From assembly GCA_030765045.1 (NCBI GenBank), contig CM060961.1:31107305-31171304 (forward strand): a stretch of 64,000 nucleotides of DNA, in the 5' to 3' direction. Positions 46,901-58,900 of this stretch are shown in pieces. Source of the stretch: Tenodera sinensis. Taxonomy: Eukaryota; Arthropoda; Insecta; Mantodea; Mantidae. The translations under genes and the position numbers were made by a program. Position 1 is the first letter of the stretch. Each line of letters starts with the position of its first letter. The notes under the pieces are model-generated. The model searched no databases and was not told where the DNA came from. It saw only the letters and a program-made list of their open reading frames with translations.

Positions 46901-49900
46901 TCCCAGTTGTGGCATTGAATTTTTAAGTTCCAGTTCTACCTCTTAAAGGTTACCTTATCTTTTAAAGTTGTGAATGTTTGTCATTATATTTATTTATAAA
47001 GTATTTCCTTTCCTTCCAAACACAGTATACTTGATGAGAAGATATATGGGTCAATCAACTATAAACAGACCTTTGGTTGTAAAACTTTTATTCATGAATT
47101 TACATTGAAATGAACTTTTTTTCTTATTTTTCTACACATTCACCCATCCTGTCCATACATTTGTTGCAACAAATAGGCAACTTTTTAATGCCAGTTTCAA
47201 AGAAAGTATGAGTGTGGAGCCAGTTGCACACAGTTTTTCAGCCCCTCATTGGTTTATTTATTTACTAACTCACTCACTCACTCACTCACTCACTCACTCA
47301 CTCACTCACTCACTCTCTCACTCACTCACTCACTCACTCACTCACTCACTCACTCACTCACCTATTTATTCATTTGTGCTACAAGAGAGCAAAGCTCCAA
47401 TAGCAGTGGCTACATGTAATGGTTGTGGAGCAATGTCTGCCAAGAGCTTATTTGAGTGGACCAAACATGAAGTCGCAAGGTGAGAGATCTGGGCTGAAGA
47501 GTAGATGAGGAATGGCAGTCCAATGCATACAAGCCAATTTTTGTTGTGTTGCTGCTGCAGTGTGTGGTTTTGTATTGTTCTGCAGAATCAACATATTTCT
47601 GATTGGGCTATGGTACTGTTCTCACTGAAAGGCAACTTGAACTTGACTGAGGTCACAATGAGCAGCATTATCAGCCCGTCGTTCTTGGAGAAAATCAATG
47701 AGGAGGACACCTTTCAAGTCCCAGAACACTGGGGCCAAACATTTCCTGCCAACACACATGACTTGGCTTTCACTGGCGGTTTTGCTCCACTCCTTCTCTA
47801 CTCCATACTGGCTCTATTTGATTTGGGTGTACCCACGTTTCATCACACATGATGATTCTGTTCAAAAAGGCATCACCTTCCTCTTCGTAATGATGTGTGA
47901 CAAATATGAACTCACACTGCTATCTCTTCTGCAGTGAGCAACTGGAGAACCCAGTCCACACTTAAGTAGGGCAAACCTCCATACTTCTCATATAACTGTG
48001 AGGAATTCAGTATTACCACACAAAGTAATTTGTCACACAATCTGCTACAGAGGTGTAGGAAATTCATATCAAAGATTTCAAAATAGCATAGTAAATTGCT
48101 ATGCACAGCAGTTAGCTTTGTCATTCAACCACAAAATTCTACTTCAATTTTATTTAAATACGGTGTTCATACTTCATCAACTGCCTGCTGCTACAAAGTG
48201 TAGTTAGTGTTGCAAAATCAAGTTTATCTTAATTTGCTATCTGCCCCTTCACTGGGGCACAAGCTATTTGCTAGGTTCTAAATCATTGTCATCACAGTTT
48301 CATGTTGGTTACCTAAGATTTTACCGCATTTCCTTTTTGCTTCAGGAGACCCAAAAGCAGTGTTGTGTGTGGACCTGGTGAGTACACTGTAGTAAAATGT
48401 GGTGCCTCTGGCCACAATGTACGCAGTCGTCCCAGCTTAAAGGCTCCACCTGTAGGTATGTTGGTCCTCGGCAACCAGGTGACAGTTATGGATCATGTAA
48501 GTATTGTATACAATTGTTATGTCCATAAAAGTTCACCAGATTTCCATAATTTCAGAGTGATTTGAAAAATCTTTGTGTTGTTGGACACTAATAATGTGAA
48601 ATTTCAAATAGTGCTTTACATCTAGTACTTCAAATTAGTTAGCAAACATGTAGTACATCAGAAGCTTCTGGAAATACAGTGCATGATATTGAATAATCTG
48701 TTTATAATGGAAGGACTGCTGAGAAAAATTCCTGAGAAAGAAAGTTTAAAGATTATAATAAGAACAACTTAAAAAAACAATTTTATTGTAACACTGTGGC
48801 CTTTAGATGCAGAGTTTCATGACCATTTTCCCACAGTGGCAGCTTCCAAAGTGCAATATATTTTTTAATAATTTTTATGTAATACGTGATGTCAAACACT
48901 GTATTCCCAAAAGCAGTTGATCTACTTATACTACATTTGAGAGGTAGAATCAGAACTGAAAAGTTCAATACCACAGCCAGGATTTGAACCACAGACCTTC
49001 CACTTCTCTCGCGGCTTCTCTAACCATTGAGCTACTGTTGAACTACAGTGACTGTCACAGTAGCTCAGTGGTTAGAGCAGCTATGCGTGAAGTGGAAGTT
49101 CTGTGGTTCAAATCCCAGCTGTAGCATTGATTTTTTCAGTTGCAATTCTACCTCTCAAATATTGTCCACACACAGCTTATGTGTTTAAAAACATTAGCAG
49201 TAAGTTTGTTGGCATAAATAAATAATAATTATGATCTACTACATGTTTGCTAACTAATTTGAAGCAATAGGTGTAAAGCACTATTTAAAATAGTATTATG
49301 TTTCAGGTATTCCTAAAATTTGATATTGTATTATTAGAATTTAACATTATTAGTGTCCAACATAAGAGAAAATAAGCAGGTACGAATATACTTACTGTCA
49401 TTGTCTTCTGGTGAAGAGAGAGTATTTATTGTATCTTCACAACACTTGAAATATATTCCAGGTTGTTAATGGAGAAGGAACTTGGGTTCAATTGGATAAG
49501 GAAACCATGAGGAAGTTCTGTTTCAACACTGAAGGAGAAGCTTGGTCCTTAGCTCTTAGTCGTAGCGATGTAGTGTACTTGAAGAAGGATGGTGTTCCTG
49601 ATGGAGGTATTTAGATTTGTTTACAACCATCAGCTTAGAAATCACTAAGCTTTAAAACTTATAGCACTATTGGAAACAAAAGATTAGACTAAGAAATTCA
49701 AATCCAGATTTGAACCACAGATCTTTGGCTTTCCATGCCACTGCTCTGAGCTAGCATGTCAACATACCAGTAGGACATTAAATTCCCTGACTGAGCTACC
49801 GTGTCAACATGCCAGTAGGACATTAAATTCCCTGACTGAGCTACCGTGTCAACATGCCAGTAGCACATTAAATTCCCTGACTGAGCTACCGTGTCAACAT

Positions 49901-52900
49901 GCCAATAGGACATTAAATTCCCTGACTGAGCTACTGTGTCAACATGCCAGTAGGACATTAAATTCCCTGACTGAGCTACTGTGTCAACATGCCAGTAGGA
50001 CATTAAATTCCCTGACTGAGCTACTGTGTCAACATGCCAGTAGGACATTAAATTCCCTGACTGAGCTACTGTGTCAACATGCCAGTAGGACATTAAATTC
50101 CCTGACTGAGCTACTGTGTCAACATGCCAGTAGCACATTAAATTCCCTGACAGATTTGCATTTTTCCTGGTAAACCTAAGGCATTATCAAATTCATTTAG
50201 AAATAACATACTCCATAGGCAACTTACAATATTGTAAATACTTTATGTCCTGGGTTTGACAGTTAACCCAATATTAGGTGAACAAGTGATCATTTCTAAA
50301 GTAAAAACAAATTACAAACTAAAAACTTCACTTATCTTAGTAATATTGCAAGTTCTTGGTGCAAAGCTGACTAAAGTTTCGAGTTGACTCCAGCTCATTC
50401 TGTATAGCTTTGAGAACGGGTTGGTGTCAACTCGAAACTTTAGTCAGCTTTGCACCAAGAACTTGCAATATTACTAAGATAAATGAAGTTTTTAGTTTCT
50501 AATTTGTGCTTACTTTAGAATCTTGTTGCTTCACTGTTAATAGCTTCAATTTCCTTAATTAAGTGATCATTTGTTGTTCTTTCACACATGTAAAAAAATA
50601 GAATCAGATGAAAAATTCAATGCCATAGCCAGTGAACCATAAATCTTTGGATTTCTGTGCCACTGCTCTGACCAACTGAGCTACCATGGCAACATCCTGG
50701 CAATCTAACTTCAGCCTACACATGGGATGTGCGGAAGCACAATTATCATTGATATACAGCATTATTGTAGCTTCATCCATCAAAGCCTGAAATACATATA
50801 TCATACCTAGGGGTAAATGCTCATCATATTCATCAGCATAATTAACAAATCTTGTAACTCCAGTCTTGGTCAATTTTTAGATTTTTGTACCACCTGCTGA
50901 GAACAAAAATGGATTTATAAATATATTGTGATAAAATTTCACTGGATCCATTGATTTTGAAATCTTAATTTGTAAGAGCAAGGATTTTTGTAGCTGGTCA
51001 AATTCACACCAAGAGTTCCATTCATGGCATTGAACTTTTCAAAGTTGATTCAACTTACAACCTTTTCTCTACAAAGGTTTTTGGGGATAAGGAGTATTTA
51101 TACAGTTTCCGTACACACAATAACAAAAAATCTTATAACAAACTACTTGCATTTGCAAATTGACTGTACAGTTATAATAATAAAATGTTAAAGCAACTTT
51201 AAGATGCTTCCCTGAGAATGTACAGGGTCCTCAAAAAATTCACCTGCTTTAGAAAACAGATTCTTAATTGTGTGTTAGTGCTGAACTTAATTTTATGTTA
51301 TAGGTATAATACAAGACCACCTCCGTAGGCAATTGGTAGCGCACTTGCCTCTGGCACAGAGGATCCGGGTCCGATCCCCAGTACCAGCATGGGGATTTTA
51401 TCCCCTCTGGGAGGTCTGGCACAGGGTGCACTCAGCCTCGTTAGTCCCGGGGGGATCAATTGAGGAGCTACTTGATGGAAAATTAGCGGCCTCAGGCCGT
51501 TAAGACCGCATAACTGGCCGGGAGGGATCGGTGCGCTGACCATGTACCACCCTCCAGTACTGCACCCCACCAATGATGCCTGTAGTGGCCCAAGGTGGGG
51601 GACGCAGTGGCTGGGAAGTAAGGCTTGGCTCTTCATGGGCTGTTGTGCTGGGCCTTAGCTTAGTTAGGTTTAATACAAGCTTCCTCCTGTTCAGTTACTT
51701 TCAGCTCAAAGAATGATTGTTGTCTGTGGCCAGATGCACATTACAATAGCAAATGGTTGATGGTATCCTTGAAGTTCCCAAAAGGTAGAAGTTTAGGGAT
51801 GCTAAAGGTGGTGAACATGCTGGAACTATAGTGCACCTCTTTGTCCTCTCCAGTATCGTTCCAAATTCTCCTCCAGGATAGCCTGCATTTCTCATTAATG
51901 TGGAGTTGTCCTGTCTTGTCATTTGAAAAACTCTGTTTCCATGAAATGCACATACATTGGGTCAAATTGGTATGTTTGGTATTTATACATCTGGTTCCAG
52001 TAACTGTAGGGAATTCATATTTCCATAAAAATCCTGGTAACCTAGCGTTCTACAGCAGACGAACCTTTTTTCAAATGTCCCACTAGTCTTCATCTGTCTG
52101 CCAATCTCCCTCCCTCCTCTGCGTCAACCTGACAGTGTGTTTCTGCATCTGGATGAGCAAACTTGGTTAGCACGTGCTTTGTCTGGGAATACCAATTGTT
52201 AATACTTATTGTTATTGTTAATACTTATAGTTGTGTGTGAGTTTTTCAGTGCACTAAAACAAGAGTATTATGGCACTCAATCACTCTAAAGTTTATCATA
52301 GAACTATAAAAGGAAAGCTAAGAAACAGTACCAAATGTGTTGAAATTTATGTGATAGAAAGCCAATGGAAAGAATTTTGTAAATTGAATAAGGTTAATGA
52401 GCGTGTTGCACCTGCAACAGGCATTTCCTTATCTACAGTTAAGAAAATAAAAAAGGAGATGATTGATGTATAGAGCAGCTCAGTTTCCTCGTTAAGTTCT
52501 CCAAAATGAAACAAAAGCAGGCCCAAACCTTTCACTGATTTGGACGATTTTGATATGTGTGTAGTTCGTAGGACTTAAATGAATTCTACCTCACTGAAAA
52601 TACAGTTCCTACAGTGAAAGCTTTGTTACATAAATTAAGAGAAACCATAGGTTATAAAGGCAAAGAATCTAGTATGCTCAAAGTGCTCAGACAACATGCT
52701 AGATGGCATCAAGGAACTCGCCCATTCACCTCATGCCTAGGCCATGCCCATCAGTAATAAGAGTCACTTCTAAGGTAAGCATTGGATTATGCCTGGGTTT
52801 TTATGGAAGTAATCTAACTCTACCTTCAAAGAAGAGTTCTATTAATCATCTAAATGGCAATTCACACCAGACATTCATCCCCAATATAACTTGATGTCTT

Positions 52901-55900
52901 GTTGACATGAATGTGTGGATTTTTTGGTGCACATCAAATACAATCATGATGATTCACTGTTGTGTCAAGTTTGTTGGGCCTCATTAGATGATACAGTCTT
53001 CATCACAAACTCATCTTCATTTATTATACATTGACACCATTCACAAAATTCCATTTGATCAGAATCATTCTCATTTAATGCCTGCAGTAATGTTGGTACT
53101 TACACTTTCCACTTTGTGGCTTTCAGAGTGTGATATACGTTTGCTAACCATTGTCTCACACATGGGTGAAATGGCACTGGGATGGGTTTTCTCTGGGTTC
53201 TCCGGTTTTCCACACCATCTCCGGTGCTCCATCTTCATTTCATGCATCATCAATGTCACCGCGTGCAGTGCCGTTAATATCAGAATATCAGAAAAATTAA
53301 AATACTATTAAATGTCAGTAGGTAATATATATGTTGACTGCAATTCGTGAGATTTCAATGTGTCATTGTTGGATGAAATTTAATCTTTAGCATATTTTAT
53401 GTGTAATTAGAGTAGCAAGATATATATATATATATATAGAGTGTAATTGAAGGATGATAAAAGCATCTTAATAACATTTCCTTTTACTCTCATTGGTATT
53501 AAAGAATATAAATGAAGTACATTTATTCAGTATTTTGTAATGGTCATTAGCAGTGTCCTGGCCAACTGTGTTTGGAATGCAACATGTACACTGTGAATTA
53601 TCAAGTTGCATTTCTTCCATATGTAACATGTAGAAATAGATGCAAACCTTTGGGCTTCATTCTATGTTCTATGCTCCAACTTCTGAGTTTTTAAAATTTT
53701 CAGAAAAATGCCAGACAGGAGCTCCAGTGCACCTTATGTAAGTGGAACTTCAGTAATAAATAACTGATTAATTGGATGTTATCATTTCCTGTTTCCTTTA
53801 TCAGAATACACAGTGGAGACAAGAACTCAAGCATTGGAAACTGGCTTTTCTCCACAAAGGAAAGGTTTTGACTTCTCGCACAATACCACTCCTTCACCAT
53901 TTGCTTCAACTGAAGGAGCAGGTTTCAACTTTGGCACAAGCACACCACAGAGCAGAGAAACTCCTCCACCGGGTTCGGCAGGCAGCTCCAACACAAATCC
54001 TTTTGTTTTTGGCTCCTTCGGTCAGGATACCAGATGTAAGAGGCAATAACATTGAATGACATAAAATGTTTAAGTGCAATCTGTAATCTCATATTCAGTT
54101 AAGCAGCAGCATAATATAAAACATATCAAGGGTGGTTTGATATTAAAGATAACAGATTTTATCTTGCAATGTGCTTTATTTTTTAACACTAGCAGCAGTA
54201 CTCGGCTTTACCTGAAGCTTTGTTGATTTTGATAAAATATCAGTTTTCTAAATTTTTGTTAATTTACACTTAAATGAATTAAAGAAATTAGAGTATTGCC
54301 TTCTTGTTCTCCTTCTTTTTTTTCTTCTTTTTCTCCTTCTTTTTTTCCTTCTTTTTCTCCTTTTTCTTCTTCTCCTGCTCCATCTCCTCCCCTGCCCCTC
54401 CCCTTCCCTCTCTTTCTCCTCATTCTCCTTCTCTTCCTCCTTCTCTTCCTCCTCCTTCTCTTCCTTCCCCTCCTGCTCCTCTTTCTCCTCTCCTCTTCCT
54501 CTTTCTCCTCTTCCTCCTCATTCTCCTCCTTCTCCTCTTCCTCCTCCTCATTCTCCTCCTTCTCCTCTTCCTCCTTCTCATTCTCTTCCTCCTCCTCATT
54601 CTCCTGCTCCTCATTCTCCTCCTTTGCCAAATAACTTGAAATAAGAAGCATTGTCACTGAATTCATTGAATATTAACTTTATTTCTCTATCTGTCAATGT
54701 TTGTTACAATACCACCTTTGCACAGATACAAAAAATTCTAAAAAAGGACAACTACTCACCATACATGTGTACAGCATCTTAAACTTGTGGCTGGAAATAC
54801 TCTTTAACAAGTTTTAACTGGTTATGGATGGCATACTTGCATATTGCTGACATTTGACAATGTGCAAAGTATTAGACGTAGATCCAACCACAACTACTCA
54901 ATTGGTAAGTTTTCCTTACCTCTGGCCTCTTGTGGTTATGCCTGTATTCCAATCACATGAGGTTAAGATGTGCCTAAAAATGAAATAAACTAATAATTAG
55001 GCTTACCTTGACTGAAGTCTGTAATAAAGTCAAGAATGAAGCACAACTTTAAATATTACTCATTGTAATTGTGAGGTGAAAGTAATAGGCTTTGCTTTCA
55101 TAACTGTCTTATCATGGGATGTAAGTGTTAAGTTACTATGAGAAGAGTAAATGGGTGAGCTGTTTGTTTTTTTACAGTGGGGACAACAGTGAAGGCCATC
55201 CATGATATTCTACATGGCCCTGACTCCAAACCAGCAGAAAAACCTGAGATAACCCCAAAACCAAGCATTCTGCCACATCCAAGGGAGAGAGCACGAGAAA
55301 GAGAACGAGACAGAGAAAGTGGCAAATTTGCTGCATTACAGAAGTGGCTCAAGGGTGAGGAAGGAAGACACAGTTCAGAAAGAAGAGGGTCTCCAGGCAG
55401 GTAAGCACATCTGATGCTTCCCAAATATTACTGGATCATGTGCCATTCAAACTGAACTAGTTTCAAAATTTGAAGTGCTTTGGGTTGTAATGATGAATTG
55501 TATAAGAGTCACTTATATTTATGTAATTATGTTAATAAAATTGTCCTTTATTCTCATGTAAAATAGCTAATAACTTACAAAGAAAGAAATAAAAAAAGAA
55601 AAGTAAGTGAGAAATTTTGGGAATCAGAGCATAGGTAAAACCATACTGTTGTACCAACCCTATCTTTCTGGTCTCCATGCCTATCAGATAAGCTGTGTAA
55701 TATTAATTCAGCAATTGTTTGAGAGGTGGAACTGAAACTTAAAAATTCAATGCCACAGCTGGGATTTGAACTACAGACCCTCTGCTTACCAGGTGGGTGC
55801 TGTAACTATTAAGCTATTGTGACAACCTGCCAGAATGACATTGAATTCTCAAACCAGTTCGTATTTCTCCCAGTAAACCACAAAGGCAGTTTCATATGAG

Positions 55901-58900
55901 AGACAATTACCCCAATGGTGACTTACTATTGCAAGTACTTTATGTCCCGGTATTACATAAGATGGTAATTATTATTTATTTATGTCAACAAACTAACTGT
56001 TGGTGTTTTTAACTATCTGAAGGTTCTACTCATATCTGAAGGTTATTTAATCCTGGGACATAAAGTACTTGCAATAGTAAGTCACCATTGAGGTAATTGT
56101 CTCTGATGTGAGACTACCTTTGTGGTTTACCGGGAGAAATATAAATTGGTTTGAAAATACAATGTCATTCTGGCATGTTGTCACAGTAGCTTAATGGTTA
56201 GAGCACCCGCCTAGTAAGGGTCTGTGATTCAAATCCGAACTGTGGCATTGAGTTTTTAAGTTTCAGTTCTACCTCTCAAACATTGCCCACAGATGGCTTG
56301 TGTATTTAAAAACACTAACAGTTAATTTATTAACATAAATAAATAATAATTACCAGTAATTGTTGCTGTAAGAAGGTGTACTAGAATGAGAGGTAGAGCT
56401 GGAACTTAAAAATTCAATGCCACAACTGGGATTTGAACCACAGACCTTCTGCTTACCAGACGGCTGCTCTAACCATTGAGCTATTGTGACAAACTGCCAG
56501 AATGGCATTAAATTCTCAAACCAGTTCGTATTTCCCCTGGTAAACCAAATCCCAGTTGTGGCATTGAATTTTTAAGTTCCAGTTCTACCTCTCAAACTTT
56601 GCCCACACACGGCTTGTGTGTTAAAAAACACCAACAGTAAGTTTGTTGGCATAAATAAATAAAAGGTGTACTAGAACCTTATTATTACTGGCATATTAAA
56701 ATTCATTTTATTTCCTGCTTGAATCATGTACACATCATATGAGCAAATAAAAAGAGGATGGGGGCGAGAACCATATGTGGATTATTGTAACAGACAGGAA
56801 AAAGAAGGACTAGCGTGGATGAGAACAGGAGCAATATTTTTAAGAGGGACAAGAAGCGGTAAAATAGGAATATGTGAAATGTGCGGTGAGAAAGAAAGTA
56901 TAGAACATTATTTGACAGAATGTAAGGAATTAGCATTATGGAGGAAAAAGGTTTGGGAGAAAAAATGGGAAAAAATAGAGGGGAAAATGGTAGCCATAAA
57001 AATGTTAACAATGAAAGAGGAAAGGAAGGTTAGAAGTATAGGTGAGTTTTTGAAGAAAGTAAGAGAAAAATGGGCAAGAAAAGTAAAGAGTGTAAATGAA
57101 GAAGGCAGAGTGGGGGAGAGGGACAATTAATTAATATAAGATGGAATAGATTGATCAGAGCTACCTGGAAGGCAAATGGCCTGGGTGCCATGCAAACCAA
57201 GGTAGCAATAAGGTTATGTAAAATTTGTATGTAGTTTAGGTTAGAGTAGGATAATTGTAAAAGTTATGTAAAAGAATTGGTACAAATAAAATTCATTCAT
57301 TCATTCATTCATTCATTCATTCATACACATCATATGGATTCATTTGAATAAATAAGTGAACAAATATATATCTATCTTCCTTTCATAGAAGTTTGAAAAC
57401 AGTGTTGTAATTAATTTAATTTAAAAGGTTATTTAATTAATAACACTGAACAACACTTACAAAATATTTTTCCGGGACGCGTTTCGAAGGTTAACTTTCC
57501 TCCATTATCAACCGGACAATAACTGGATTTCCATGGCGTTTCATGGTGCGGATGGTGATGCTTCTTGTGATGTTTCTTCTGGTAACGGTTCAATGAACTT
57601 ACTGAAAATGTCCCTCTGAGGAATGTCGAAATTAAATACTCGGTTTCTATTTTTTAAAATAAAGATTTGTTCCCATGTGGACAGTTCTAGTTTGTAGCAG
57701 AAGAAACATCAGAAGAAGCATCACCATCCGCACCATGAAACACCATGGAAACCCAGTTATTGTCCAGTTGATAATGGAGGAAAGTTAACCTTCGAAACGT
57801 GTCCCGGAAAAATATTTTGTAAGTGTTGTTCAGTGTTATTAATTAACTAACCTTTTAAATTAAATATATATCTTCTAAGTTCTTGGATTACTTACATTTA
57901 CAAAAATGAATTAATTTTGGTAAAATGCTTCAGCTACCATGAAGGACTTGAATCTTCTTTTGAATAGCTGAATAATTCAAAATGAAAAATGACTTGACCC
58001 TATAACTACTACAACTGCATTAGATATTATCTCATAATGTGTTTCAGAAGTTGTTGCTCCCATTATTGACTGATTGCAACTGGTGAGGTTCCTGAATGAT
58101 GGTATTTGATAGAAAACAACTATTACCTCTTCTAGATCTAAAATTAATAGAGGTGAACAACAAAACTGAGTTTGGAATACACAGGAAAGAAACACATGCT
58201 GATAATTACATAAAAAAAATATGATGTGTTGCACTCACATGACTTTCTCTACTCTTGTACTAACCATTCTTACAAACTCTTATTCCTATATTTTCTTCGT
58301 GTTAGTTGAGATAAACATTTGTAAAAATTATCTTATTGCTTATTTTCTTGTAGTGTAAGGGAAATGTTAGAATACAGTAGGCTTAGTGTGATAGTCAAAT
58401 CTTGTAAAGCTTTGAGATTCTGTTGTCTTTGCACACTTAACATATAAAAAATGAATAATGATGATCCATTTCTAAGTTCTAAGTTTTCTGAAACTCACAC
58501 ACATAACAAGGAATATCTCCAAAATGGATCAGCCTACAAGAAAATTTATTCAGACATAATTGTGTATTTTAGCAAGATCTACATTTTCTGTATAGTATGA
58601 TTTGGTCTATCTCTAACGGTTTACCAGAAGTTGTCCAGAGTAAATACGACTACAGGAGCTATAGCCAGAAAATTCAAGATATATATTTCATTTTTCATAA
58701 AAATATCTCAAACATATGACATTTTAATCAAAATCGTTAGAGCCATTTTCAAGAAAATCAAAATTTTCCATGTAAAGGGTGGGGTGGGGCTATTTTCTTC
58801 AAAATCTTCGTGTCACATCCCTGAAAGACATTAAACTTAAATACCAGCTTTGGTTTTTAACCGACTTTTCGTTTTTGAGCTATGCTGTCCACAGACAGAC

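Noticed and set aside
47208..47483. Open frame with Leu-Thr-His-Ser repeats
   Set aside because: Translation of the (ACTC)n microsatellite.
49698..50138. 146-codon open frame on the minus strand with a 15-residue repeat
   Set aside because: It is the translation of a 45-bp minisatellite; the unit length is a multiple of three so no stop appears.
51316..51390. tRNA gene
   Set aside because: Good box spacing, but it is followed by a SINE body and flanked by a target duplication.
54259..54666. Long open frames rich in Glu/Arg/Lys or Ser/Phe/Leu
   Set aside because: They come from a pyrimidine-rich simple repeat read in several frames.
56726..57130. Apparent 134-codon gene starting at ATG
   Set aside because: The ATG belongs to the target duplication; the rest is the truncated end of a LINE.
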